Position numbers and translations under genes: made by a program. Below, one piece after another: positions 34,618 to 42,651 of a stretch of 64,000 bases of DNA. The stretch's first letter is position 1. Each line of letters begins with the position of its first letter. Origin of the DNA: Amycolatopsis umgeniensis (GTDB lineage Bacteria > Actinomycetota > Actinomycetes > Mycobacteriales > Pseudonocardiaceae). The stretch spans positions 1,550,001 through 1,614,000 of the forward strand of contig NZ_JACHMX010000001.1 of NCBI RefSeq assembly GCF_014205155.1, in the 5' to 3' direction. The notes below the pieces were generated by a model. The model searched no databases. It saw only the letters and a program-made list of their open reading frames with translations, and was not told where the DNA came from.

Positions 34618-35274
34618 GTGCGGATCTTGGTCATCGAGGACGACGACGCGCTGCGCTCGTCGGTGTCGTCGTCCCTGCGCGCCGCCGGTTTCGCCGTCGA
34701 CGCCGTCGGCGACCTCGGGCCCGCCGACGAGGCGTTGTTCGTCAGCGAGTACGACTGCGCGGTCTTCGACCGGATGCTGCCCGGTGGCGATTCGCTGGAC
34801 TACGTCGAGCGGAAACGCTCCGGTGGCTGGACGACCCCGGTCCTGTTCCTGACTGCCCTCGGCACTCCCGGAGACCGGGTCACCGGCCTCCGGCGTGGTG
34901 GCGACGACTACCTCGAGAAACCGTTCGCCATGGCCGAGGTGGTGGCCCGGATCCGCAGCCTGTGCCGCCGCGGCCGGACCGGCCCGCCGCCCCTGCTGCG
35001 GGCCGGTGACCTCGAACTGGACACCGGGCGGCACGAGGTGCGGCGTGCCGGGGTGCTGCTGAGCCTGACCCGGACCGAGTTCGCCGTGCTGAGGTGCCTG
35101 CTGGAGAACAGCGGGCGGCCGGTTTCCCGTGGTGAGCTCATCACAGCGGGCTGGGACGAGCTCACCACTCCGGCGTCCAACGTCCTCGACGTGCTGCTGA
35201 CCGGCCTCCGGCGGAAGCTGCTGGATCCGCCGCTGATCACCACGGTGCCGAGGGTCGGCTACCGCATCGGCTGA
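34618..35274 (+). CDS. OmpR/PhoB-type response regulator (paralogue 2, orphan)
   Basis: 218 residues with an intact receiver (D51 in 'CAVFDRMLPGG', 'DDYLEKPF') and winged helix ('LSLTRTEFAVLRCLLENSG', 'VPRVGYRIG'). It is strongly similar to paralogue 1 and has no kinase of its own. GTG 34618 lies six bases after a TACTTT element, so the message may be leaderless. The stop abuts the stop of the secreted repeat protein on the other strand. Confidence 0.9.
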   Translation: MRILVIEDDDALRSSVSSSLRAAGFAVDAVGDLGPADEALFVSEYDCAVFDRMLPGGDSLDYVERKRSGGWTTPVLFLTALGTPGDRVTGLRRGGDDYLEKPFAMAEVVARIRSLCRRGRTGPPPLLRAGDLELDTGRHEVRRAGVLLSLTRTEFAVLRCLLENSGRPVSRGELITAGWDELTTPASNVLDVLLTGLRRKLLDPPLITTVPRVGYRIG

Positions 35275-37122
35275 TCAGTAGCCGAGGGGGTTGGGTGCCT
35301 CCTCGTAGGCCTTGTTCACGAGGTCGACGACGGCCGGGTCCAGGGTGGGCACGGAGACGTCCAGGCCGAGCGAGCCGCCGCCCGCCACGGCGCCGCCGAC
35401 CTTGCCCTTGAGGTGGACCCTGCCGTCGGTCTCGCTCAGCCCGGCCTCCGCCTCGCCGCCGATCCCGATCCAGGCTTCCGGCTGGGCCTTGACGGTGACC
35501 GGTCCCAGGTTCCATTCGGCTTCCGGCAACGTGTTCGTCCACGCCGCCTTGGCGCCCGCACCGAGCTTCAGGCCCTCCTTGGCGGTGATCCCGGCTTCGA
35601 GGTTCGCGGAGAGACCGAGCGAGGTTCCCGGCTCGCCGGACACGCCGATCACGCCCACCTTCTCCTCCACTTCCGGGCCGGCGCCGCGGTAGCCGACGAA
35701 GCCCTCGGCGCTGCCCTTGATGCCGTCCTTGAGGGAGACCCCGCCTTCGATCTTGCCGTCCGCGCCGATGTAGTTCTTGCCGATCACCTGTCCGCTGGAG
35801 GTGACCACCTTGTTCCGCACGGCATAGGCATAGCCCTTGTAGCCACCGAAACCGCCCTTGCCGTCCGGTTCAATGGCCTCGTGGTCGGCTTTCGCCCCCT
35901 GATCGACCAGACGGGGAAGCCGGTTCAAGATCTCCCAGGTCGTCCGGTCGCACTCGGTGGTCTTGCAAAGGGGGTTGATCCGGAACGGCGGCGTGCCGTC
36001 GTCGTCGAACCAGCCCTGCCCTTGGGGTACGGCGAGAGCGTTCACCGGCATGACCGTGGCGCGCCCCTTCGTACCGGCGTTCCTGACGGGGGCCGTCACA
36101 CCGCGCTGCGGAGTGGCGAGGTTCCGTTCCTTCTGCGCCTGCCTCGCCCTTCCCGGATTCTGCCTGGCCAGCTCGCCCCTCTCCCGCTGCGCCGCGGCCT
36201 TCAGGATCTCCAACGCACGACCCTCCTCGCCGCGCTGGATGACGCCGTAGTTCAGCTCCTTCTGTGCCTGTTTCGCCTTGCCCGGATTCCTCCGCGCCGC
36301 CTCGCCCAGCTCCCGCTGCACGGCGCCCTTCAGAATCTCCAGCGCGCGGCCCTGTTCACCACGCTGGATGCCACCGAAGTTCTGTTCCTTCTGCGCCTGA
36401 CTCGCCCGGCCGGGCTTCTTCCTCGCCTCCTCACCCCTGCGCTGCTGAGACGACAACGGCACCTCACCCCGTTGTGAGGAGCCGATGTTCTTCTCCTTCT
36501 GCTCTTGCCGAGCTCTGCCCGGGTTCCGCTTCGCTTCCTCACCCCGCCGCTGCTGAGGCGTCATCACGGTCTCGCCCCGTTGCGGCGAACCGAAGTTCTT
36601 CTCCTTCTGCTCCTGCCGAGCCCGGCCCGGGTTCCGCTTCGCCTCTTCACCCTTCGCCCGCTGCTCTTCGGCCTTCCGACTCCGCTTGGCATCCTCGTCC
36701 GGCCGCGACTTCGCCCGCTCCGAACCGAGGTCGCGCTCTTTCTGCTCCTGCCGGGCCTTTCCCGGATTCCGCCTCGCCTCCTCACCTCGCTTCTGCTGTT
36801 CGGCGTTCTTCGGCGCCGACTCACCCTGTTTCGGGGAACCGATGTTCTTTTCCTTCTGCTCCTGCCGGGCCCTCGCCGGACTGGACTTCTGTGCCTTGGG
36901 CTCGGCTTTCGGTTTCACCTGCGCGGGCTGGGCCGCCTTGGCCTTCGAGGCCTTCGCCTTGTTCATCGCCACTTTCTCGGCGTTCTGCTGGCTCGGCGAC
37001 CCGCCCGGCTCGGTGGCCGCATGGGCCGCGCCGGCGCCCAGCACGCCGAAAACGACCGTCAGCACCCCACCCGAAACGGAATACAAGACGGCCTGACGCA
37101 AATCGGTATTGGTGTGTTTCAT
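35275..37122 (-). CDS. Secreted protein with seven Gln/Lys-rich repeats and Gly-rich C-terminal domain
   Basis: 615 residues with a signal peptide (about 1-36, ending 'GAAHA'). Residues 80-341 contain seven copies of a repeat of 35-45 residues with consensus RGEEAxRNPGRARQxQKExN-x-Gs-x-QRGE; the QxQKE core recurs at 87, 125, 170, 207, 242, 285 and 328. The repeat is very basic and helix-forming. Residues 370-615 form a Gly-rich, alternating beta-type domain ('GGYKGYAYAVRNKVV', 'GKNYIGADGKIEGGVSLKDG', 'GGEAEAGLSETDGRVHLKG') with one Cys pair ('NPLCKTTECD'). Function unknown; a wall-binding or fibre-like protein is a fair guess. Confidence 0.75.
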   Translation of the reverse strand: MKHTNTDLRQAVLYSVSGGVLTVVFGVLGAGAAHAATEPGGSPSQQNAEKVAMNKAKASKAKAAQPAQVKPKAEPKAQKSSPARARQEQKEKNIGSPKQGESAPKNAEQQKRGEEARRNPGKARQEQKERDLGSERAKSRPDEDAKRSRKAEEQRAKGEEAKRNPGRARQEQKEKNFGSPQRGETVMTPQQRRGEEAKRNPGRARQEQKEKNIGSSQRGEVPLSSQQRRGEEARKKPGRASQAQKEQNFGGIQRGEQGRALEILKGAVQRELGEAARRNPGKAKQAQKELNYGVIQRGEEGRALEILKAAAQRERGELARQNPGRARQAQKERNLATPQRGVTAPVRNAGTKGRATVMPVNALAVPQGQGWFDDDGTPPFRINPLCKTTECDRTTWEILNRLPRLVDQGAKADHEAIEPDGKGGFGGYKGYAYAVRNKVVTSSGQVIGKNYIGADGKIEGGVSLKDGIKGSAEGFVGYRGAGPEVEEKVGVIGVSGEPGTSLGLSANLEAGITAKEGLKLGAGAKAAWTNTLPEAEWNLGPVTVKAQPEAWIGIGGEAEAGLSETDGRVHLKGKVGGAVAGGGSLGLDVSVPTLDPAVVDLVNKAYEEAPNPLGY

Positions 37123-37285
37123 CGCAATCCTCCGAACCTCGGCGACTCCGGAATGGTGACCGGGCGCGGTTCAGCGCCGGTTCATCGGCGGTACATCGCC
37201 GCTGTCGACTGTCATGGAATCCTCATACCTCCTCCTGCATGCTGAGCGGGCCAACCGCACAGGCTCATTCACAGGGGGACGTCGG

Positions 37286-38035
37286 ATGCTGTTCCAGCTC
37301 CTTGGACCACTCGAAGTCCAAGCCACGATCAAGCCCGGCAAGCCGGCCACGGTGCTGGCGGCGCTGCTGCTGGATCGAGGGCGTTGGGTGGGTGTCGACA
37401 GTTTGATCGACTCGACCTGGCACGACCGGCCCGCGCCGGTGTCCGCCGCGGGCAACCTGAAGTCGCACATCTGCGGCCTGCGCCGCGTACTGCCGCCGCC
37501 CGCGAGCGGCGATCGCATCGAAAGCAGGCAAGGCGCGTATCGGATCCGGGTCGCGCCGGACGAGGTCGACGTCGACCTCGCCGATCTCCAAGCGGCGGAA
37601 GCGGGCAGGGCGTTCGCCGTCGGCGAGCCCGAACGTGCCGCCGAACTGCTCGCCGACGGGCTGGCGCTCTGGCGTGGCCGTCCGTTCGAGGGGTTGCAGA
37701 CACCGGCCGCCGCCGTCGAAGGCGCGCGCCTGGCCCGGCTGCACACCCGGATGCGCGAAGACCTGGCCGAGGCGTACCACCGCCTCGGCCGGTACTGGGA
37801 CGCGATCACGGTGCTGCACGGCCTCCTCGACGAGGACCCGCTCCGGGAACACGCGTGGGCGAAGCTGATCCGGCTGCTCACCGACACGGGGCGGCGCAAC
37901 GAAGCGCTCACCACGTACGGCCGGGCTCGCTCGATCATCGTACGAGAGCTGGGTGTCGAACCTGGTGCCGTTCTCCTCAGCGCCCATCACGACGCTCTTC
38001 GCGGCTGCGCGGATCTTCACAGCATCGCCGGATGA
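37286..38035 (+). CDS. SARP (AfsR/DnrI-type) transcriptional regulator
   Basis: 249 residues. An OmpR-like winged helix (1-90: 'FQLLGPLEVQA', 'VLAALLLDRGRWVGVDSLID') is followed by the bacterial transcriptional activation domain (95-240: 'AELLADGLALWRGRPFEGL', 'LHTRMREDLAEAYHRLGRYW', 'EHAWAKLIRLLTDTGRRNEAL'). No NB-ARC domain follows, so it is a short SARP. Such proteins activate nearby biosynthetic or developmental genes by binding heptameric repeats. ATG 37286 follows AGGGGGAC; the ATG at 37214 lacks a site. Divergent from the repeat-protein gene. Confidence 0.88.
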   Translation: MLFQLLGPLEVQATIKPGKPATVLAALLLDRGRWVGVDSLIDSTWHDRPAPVSAAGNLKSHICGLRRVLPPPASGDRIESRQGAYRIRVAPDEVDVDLADLQAAEAGRAFAVGEPERAAELLADGLALWRGRPFEGLQTPAAAVEGARLARLHTRMREDLAEAYHRLGRYWDAITVLHGLLDEDPLREHAWAKLIRLLTDTGRRNEALTTYGRARSIIVRELGVEPGAVLLSAHHDALRGCADLHSIAG

Positions 38036-38090
38036 ATCGGGCGAGGGGTACGGCAACGTGTCGGGTTGCTCTCGCTCGGGTCGGTTTCGG

Positions 38091-38147
38091 GTGTCGCGAA
38101 AGCCACTTTCGGGACGTCTGATGTCCCGAAAGTGGCTTTCGCGACAT
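38091..38147. repeat. 57-bp GGGAC-centred palindrome (copy 4, same arms as copy 1)
   Basis: Identical to 9408-9464 except for a base in the centre (GTCCCG instead of GTCTCG) and the final base. It lies 56 bases after the SARP stop and about 105 before the end of the convergent gene, so it could terminate transcription from either side. Confidence 0.85.
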
Positions 38148-38252
38148 GGGGACGAGTCGTGAGCGGTCAGTCGCGCCTGACCTGATCGAGGACGAGCCAG
38201 GGCATACGTAGCGAACGCACCCGAAGCCCGTCCACGGCCAGGACCACCTCAC

Positions 38253-38945
38253 CTACTTGACGGACACCGTGGCGCTCGACCAGGACGAGCCGTCCGGGCT
38301 CGACGTCGAGGCCGTGCGCGACTGGCCCGGCTTGAGTCCCTTGCTGTCCACCGAAACGGATCCGCGGTGACCGGCCTTTCCGTGCTGGTGCCGATGCTGA
38401 TGCTGATGCTGGTGCCGGTGCGAGTGCTTGGCGGACTTGAGTTTCTTCAGTTCGTCCTTGGCCTTTTTGACCTCGTTCTTCGCCTGGTCGACGAGTTTCT
38501 CCGCCTTGGCGAGGGACTCGGCGGCCTTCTTCACGCCGGACGGCACCGCTGTCGGCTTCTCGACGACGACCACCCGCGGCACGAACCGGATCGGCTGCAC
38601 TTCCTTGACGTCCTTGGCCGTGGCCGTCTTGACGACCGGTGTCGATGCCTTCTGCCGATGCACCTTCTTCTTTGTCTGCTTGACGACAGGTTTCGCCTTC
38701 GTCACCCTCGCCACTTTCTTCACCTGCACCGGCTTCGCGGCCGCCGCGGCGGGGACCACGGCGGGCGACGCGACCTTCTGCACAGGTGGGGCGACGGGCG
38801 CGGCCGCCTGGTTCGGCGCGGCGGCGACGTGGTTCGCCGGGCTCGCGGACACCTCGCCGCCCTCGAAGGCGCCGAACGTCCAGGCGCCGACAGCGGCGGT
38901 GGTCAGCCCGGCGACGCCGATGACCCCTGCTCGTTTGATGTTCAT
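38253..38945 (-). CDS. Ala/Lys-rich exported protein with His-rich segment
   Basis: 230 residues. A short N-terminal hydrophobic segment ('GVIGVAGLTTAAVGAWTFGAF') acts as signal or anchor. An Ala/Pro/Lys-rich stretch follows, then an amphipathic, probably coiled-coil helix ('LAKAEKLVDQAKNEVKKAK'), then the cluster HSHRHQHQHQHRHQHG, which could bind metal ions, and a Ser-rich tail. No known domain. It resembles the protein at 39382 in layout and helix sequence. GAGG lies before ATG 38945. Third gene of a three-gene reverse operon. Confidence 0.65.
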   Translation of the reverse strand: MNIKRAGVIGVAGLTTAAVGAWTFGAFEGGEVSASPANHVAAAPNQAAAPVAPPVQKVASPAVVPAAAAAKPVQVKKVARVTKAKPVVKQTKKKVHRQKASTPVVKTATAKDVKEVQPIRFVPRVVVVEKPTAVPSGVKKAAESLAKAEKLVDQAKNEVKKAKDELKKLKSAKHSHRHQHQHQHRHQHGKAGHRGSVSVDSKGLKPGQSRTASTSSPDGSSWSSATVSVK

Positions 38946-38980
38946 GGGATACCTCGATCTTCCGGTTCCGGCGGTGACCG

Positions 38981-39376
38981 TCACGGCCGGGGTTCGTCTT
39001 CGTGGTGACGTTCGTAGAACTCTTCGGCCAGCGACCGGCCCATCAGGCCGCCGAAGATCCCGGCGACCACTCCGACGGCGATCCCGGCCGGAGTCGCGAT
39101 GACCAGGCCCGTCGTCACCCCGAACGCGAGGGACGCGGCGCCGCCGCCGAATCCGGACAGCACGCCGCGGTTGAGGGGTGCGTCCTCGTGCTTCAGGTAA
39201 TAGTCGTACTCGATCCGTACGGGCTCGTCGTCGTCCGAAGTGGACGGAGACTGGCCGATCCAGACCTCTTCGGGGATCACCAGATACCGCGTCACCGGGA
39301 TCCGGGGCGCGGCGAACTTACGGAACGCGGACCGCAGCGACAAGGTCGGACGCTCGGCCAGGCTGGTGGTGGTCAC
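38981..39376 (-). CDS. Small membrane protein with Gly-rich helices
   Basis: 131 residues from GTG 39376, five bases after the preceding stop. The N-terminal 75 residues are soluble ('PVTRYLVIPEEVWIGQSP', 'EYDYYLKHEDAPLNR'). They are followed by two Gly/Ala-rich hydrophobic helices ('ASLAFGVTTGLVIATPAG' and 'VGVVAGIFGGLMG') and an acidic end 'EEFYERHHEDEP'. I do not recognise the family. Between two Ala/Lys-rich exported proteins it could be their membrane partner. Confidence 0.6.
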   Translation of the reverse strand: MTTTSLAERPTLSLRSAFRKFAAPRIPVTRYLVIPEEVWIGQSPSTSDDDEPVRIEYDYYLKHEDAPLNRGVLSGFGGGAASLAFGVTTGLVIATPAGIAVGVVAGIFGGLMGRSLAEEFYERHHEDEPRP

Positions 39377-39381
39377 GGCGC

Positions 39382-40095
39382 TCAGCCCCGATGCCCGGTC
39401 ATGATCTTGAAGGGTTTGTCGTGTTCCTTCGGCTTCTCGAGACTCTTGCGAAGCTTTTCCAGCTCGCCCTTGGCCTTCTTCAGATCGGACCGCGCCTTGT
39501 CGAGTACCTTGCCCGCCTTGTCCACGGCATCGTTCGCGGCTTCGACGAGTTCGGTCGCGTCCCGCAACTGTTTGCGGACGGTCACGGGCGCCGGGTCGGC
39601 GACAGCGGCGCGGACCACGAACTGCTTGACGGCGAGGCGATCGCTTCGTTTCACGTCGGCGGTCTTCGTCATGCGCGGCTTGACGACGGCCGCGTTCCGC
39701 ACCACGGGGGTGGTGCGAGCCGCCTTCTTGATCTCCAGCGCGGGTTTGACCACCCGCTTGACTTGCGCGGCAGGCTGAGCGACCGCGGGGGCGCGGGCCG
39801 GCAGGACCGGCTGCGCCGCTTGCGGCGGCACAACCCGCTTCGGCGCCGCAGGTTCGGCATGCGCCTTTCCTTGCGGCGCGGCCTTCTTGCCCTGTGTCGC
39901 GGACGAGGCCGACGGTTTCTGCGACGCGGGAGCCTCCACCTGCTGCGGTTTCGCCGCCTGCGCGGCATCGAGCGCCGGTTTGTGCTCGGTCCGGTCGTCG
40001 GTCAGCGCGTTCGCGGTGGAGGCGCCGATCGCCGCGGTGGCGAGACCGGCGACACCGTAGACCGCCGCCCGCCGGAGATTGTTCTTCTGCTTCAT
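39382..40095 (-). CDS. Ala/Lys-rich exported protein (paralogue of the 38253 gene)
   Basis: 237 residues. Signal/anchor 'AAVYGVAGLATAAIGASTANA', a long Ala/Gln/Pro/Lys-rich middle part, and a C-terminal coiled-coil helix ('VEAANDAVDKAGKVLDKARS', then further Lys/Leu heptads to 'SLEKPKE'). It differs from the 38253 protein by lacking the His cluster. Low-complexity, basic and exported, reminiscent of wall- or DNA-binding proteins but without a recognised domain. GAGGTGGG precedes ATG 40095. First gene of the three-gene operon; divergent from pseudokinase 2. Confidence 0.65.
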   Translation of the reverse strand: MKQKNNLRRAAVYGVAGLATAAIGASTANALTDDRTEHKPALDAAQAAKPQQVEAPASQKPSASSATQGKKAAPQGKAHAEPAAPKRVVPPQAAQPVLPARAPAVAQPAAQVKRVVKPALEIKKAARTTPVVRNAAVVKPRMTKTADVKRSDRLAVKQFVVRAAVADPAPVTVRKQLRDATELVEAANDAVDKAGKVLDKARSDLKKAKGELEKLRKSLEKPKEHDKPFKIMTGHRG

Positions 40096-40228
40096 CCGTC
40101 CCACCTCGCTGATCCGGTGCGCTGCCGGAAAGCAGTCTCCGGCGCACCGGTTCATCACCGGTACATCGGCGGTTCATTCGGCGGCGGACGTGGTCCCCGA
40201 GACCGGGCCGATCATCTACGCTGGGGCG

Positions 40229-41470
40229 ATGCGACCGGAGGACGGCGAAGCACTGGGCGGCGGCTCGACAGGCGTCGTCTTCGCGGTGCCGTCGGACGAG
40301 GGCGACCTCGCGCTCAAGGTCTTCTCCGGCAGGTTGTACCGGCGGACCAGGCTCCGGCTGGAGCGGGAACTGGACCGGCTCTCCGCGGTGGACGGCCAGC
40401 TCTTGGTTCCCGGCACGATCGTGGAACTGGCCGACGGCCGGTGCGCCCTTCGCGGAGAACTCTGCACCGGGTCACTCGCGGACCTGGTCACGGCGGCGGG
40501 ACCGCTGTCGACAGACGACGTCCTCGTTCTCGGCACCGCGATCGCCTCGACCCTCGCCACCGCCCATGAAGCCGGGATCGTCCACGGCAGGCTCACCCCG
40601 TCCAACGTTCTTTTCCGCGCGTCGGGCGAGCCCGTGATCAACGACTTCGAGCGCACCCTTCGGCCCGTGTTCGTCCGGGATCCCCGGCACGGACGGCAAT
40701 TCCTCGCCCCGGAAGGGACGGACGGCCGATCCTCGGACCTCTACGGACTCGGTGCGGTGCTGCATCTGGCGCTGACCGGTGAACCACCCGGCTCTCGGCC
40801 GCTCCACCGCGAGGACGCGCCGATCGATCTGCTGGCACTCGTCGAGAACCTCCTCGCGGAGGATCCTGCCTCCCGTCCGCCCGACGCCGCGCTGGTCGAA
40901 GAGATCCTCACCGGTCTCCAGGAAACGCGCAACACGCCCGAAGTGTCCACTGTGGATGGACCCGTTTCCGTGGCATCGGGTATCGAGGGCGTTCCGGTCG
41001 TCACGATCGAACCCGCGGCGGGCGCGGCGCCCACGCCCCGGAAGAGATCCGTGTGGCCGGCGGTCGCCGCCGGCGTCGCGGTCGCGGCCGGCTTCACCAC
41101 GTGGGCGCTCTTGCCCGGCTCCGGCGAACCCGAGCCGCGGTCACTTCCCGCCCCGGCGCCCCGGTCCTCCTCCGCTCCGCCCACCTCGGCACCCACCGTG
41201 AAGACCGTGTCCCAGGTCGAACTGGCCGCGCCGATCGACCACGGCTCGACGGTCGAACTCGCGTGGCGCGCACCGGACGGATTCGACTCGGCCGTCGTGA
41301 TCGCCGGTGAGACGGGCGAACCGAAGACCACGTTCGTCCGACGGCAGCGGACGATGAACGTGGCCGTCGAACCCGGCCGGAAGTACTGCTTCCTGATCCA
41401 GATCACCGACGGCGAATCGGTCCGGGAAAGCGAGCCGCGCCCGATCCGGGGAGCGACGTGCCGGAAGTGA
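40229..41470 (+). CDS. Membrane pseudokinase with FN3-like exterior domain (paralogue 2)
   Basis: 413 residues with the same three-part plan as the 25112 protein. The Gly-rich loop ('LGGGSTGVVF') and K30 are kept. The catalytic loop reads H119-G-R121-L-T-P-S-N, so the aspartate is Arg, and DFG is D139-F-E141. Both catalytic acid and magnesium-loop glycine are altered. A membrane helix lies at about 282-300, then a Pro/Ser linker and an exterior domain ('IDHGSTVELAWRAPDG', 'GRKYCFLIQITDG') with the same cysteine pair. Probably an ATP-binding or scaffold pseudokinase. Confidence 0.75.
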   Translation: MRPEDGEALGGGSTGVVFAVPSDEGDLALKVFSGRLYRRTRLRLERELDRLSAVDGQLLVPGTIVELADGRCALRGELCTGSLADLVTAAGPLSTDDVLVLGTAIASTLATAHEAGIVHGRLTPSNVLFRASGEPVINDFERTLRPVFVRDPRHGRQFLAPEGTDGRSSDLYGLGAVLHLALTGEPPGSRPLHREDAPIDLLALVENLLAEDPASRPPDAALVEEILTGLQETRNTPEVSTVDGPVSVASGIEGVPVVTIEPAAGAAPTPRKRSVWPAVAAGVAVAAGFTTWALLPGSGEPEPRSLPAPAPRSSSAPPTSAPTVKTVSQVELAAPIDHGSTVELAWRAPDGFDSAVVIAGETGEPKTTFVRRQRTMNVAVEPGRKYCFLIQITDGESVRESEPRPIRGATCRK

Positions 41471-41503
41471 ATCCCGAAGTCACGGGCCGTCCGGCGGAAT
41501 CGG

Positions 41504-42100
41504 CTAGATCAAGACACCCCGGCGGAATCCGTAGGCGACGGCTTGGGCCCGGTCTTGCGCCCCGAGCTTCTTGAACAGCCGCTGCGCGTGGGTCTTCACC
41601 GTGTCTTCGGCCAGGTGCAGTTCGCGACCGATCTCACCGTTGCGTTTGCCTTGGCTCATACCGGTCAAGACCTGCAGTTCCCGGCTTGTCAGCTGGACAC
41701 CGAGAGAGGCGGGCTGACGCGGGGTGGGTACCGAAATACTGCTGAGCGTGTCGGCGAGGGCGGCCGCCACCTCCGGCCAGACGGTGTCCCAGCGAAGGTA
41801 ACCGCGGGCGCCGCCGATGATGGCACTGGCCACCACGAGAGGATCGTTGGCGATCCCGAAGACCAGGACATTGGCCCGGCGGTGCGCTTCGACGAGCCGC
41901 CGAACCACCTCCACGCCGGTCGGCGCGGTGCGTTCCAAGCCGACGAGGACCAGATCGGCGGGCTGATGGGAATACTTGGCCAGCAACTCCTCGGTCGTCG
42001 CCACACCGTCGATCTGGCCGACGCCGGGCAGTCCTGACACGACACGGCTCACGATCTCCCGGACTTTGCCCCGGCTGTCACAGATCAAGATCGCTGTCAC
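41504..42100 (-). CDS. BldM/WhiI-like regulator with atypical receiver
   Basis: 198 residues. The C-terminal LuxR-type domain closely follows Streptomyces BldM: 'LTSRELQVLTGMSQGKRN', 'EIGRELHLAEDTVKTHAQRL', then 'FKKLGAQDRAQAVAYGFR'. The receiver is degenerate: the phosphoacceptor position is Gly54 ('DLVLVGLERTAP') and the first acidic pair is 'CDSR'. It therefore should work without phosphorylation, as BldM and WhiI are believed to. BldM controls chaplin and other aerial-growth genes in Streptomyces; chaplin-like genes lie 5-11 kb away. GTG 42100 has AAGGAAG upstream. Confidence 0.85.
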   Translation of the reverse strand: MTAILICDSRGKVREIVSRVVSGLPGVGQIDGVATTEELLAKYSHQPADLVLVGLERTAPTGVEVVRRLVEAHRRANVLVFGIANDPLVVASAIIGGARGYLRWDTVWPEVAAALADTLSSISVPTPRQPASLGVQLTSRELQVLTGMSQGKRNGEIGRELHLAEDTVKTHAQRLFKKLGAQDRAQAVAYGFRRGVLI

Positions 42101-42651
42101 GGCGTCTTCCTTACTTGTCTGTTCCGACAACACATTGCAGCACTACTTTCGTGATCGACCCTGCCGCGAACGACCGCCCTGAAGCTGCTTGCGCGACAGG
42201 GTCGTCGAATCGACGACGACGGTCCCGTTCGCTCTGCCACTGGCCAAGGTGGCCCGCAGGACGTACTTCACCCATTCGCAAACCTGATACGGGAAAGGAA
42301 ATGAAGACGGTCAGCCCGGTGTGACGGGAGGTTCGTTTCCGACATCGGCCCTTCGATGTCGCGAGCGAATCATAGGTGCGCCGTGTGGCCGCCATCTCGC
42401 GCCCCTCACCGGAAAACCCGTCCGATGACGCCCCGAAAGCCCTGCCGCGACCGCCGAAACGAAGCTGACCAGCGACAATTCATCGAGGGCCAAAAAGACG
42501 ACGCGGTCAATACGCGCAGTACCAATCCACTCGAATCGGTGACCACGGGGCGGGCAGGACCATGTCCGTGCGTAACACGATCGCGGGCACCGCGCGCATG
42601 ATCGCGGCGATCGCTCGTCGAGCGAGGCTGAAACAGTGCCCTGCTCGAGGC
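42101..42651. promoter_or_regulatory. Intergenic region upstream of the BldM-like gene
   Basis: 551 bases without a convincing gene; the open frames on both strands are short and Arg-rich. A palindrome GTCGTCGA-A-TCGACGAC (42201-42217) lies about 100 bases upstream of the BldM-like start. An 8-bp outer pair CGACCCTG/CAGGGTCG (42156-42204) surrounds its left side. Either could be an operator. No clear promoter boxes. Confidence 0.35.

Noticed and set aside
36330..36824. CRISPR-like array suggested by DNA periodicity in the repeat-protein gene
   Set aside because: The repeats are in-frame coding repeats of unequal length (35-45 codons) without unique spacers.
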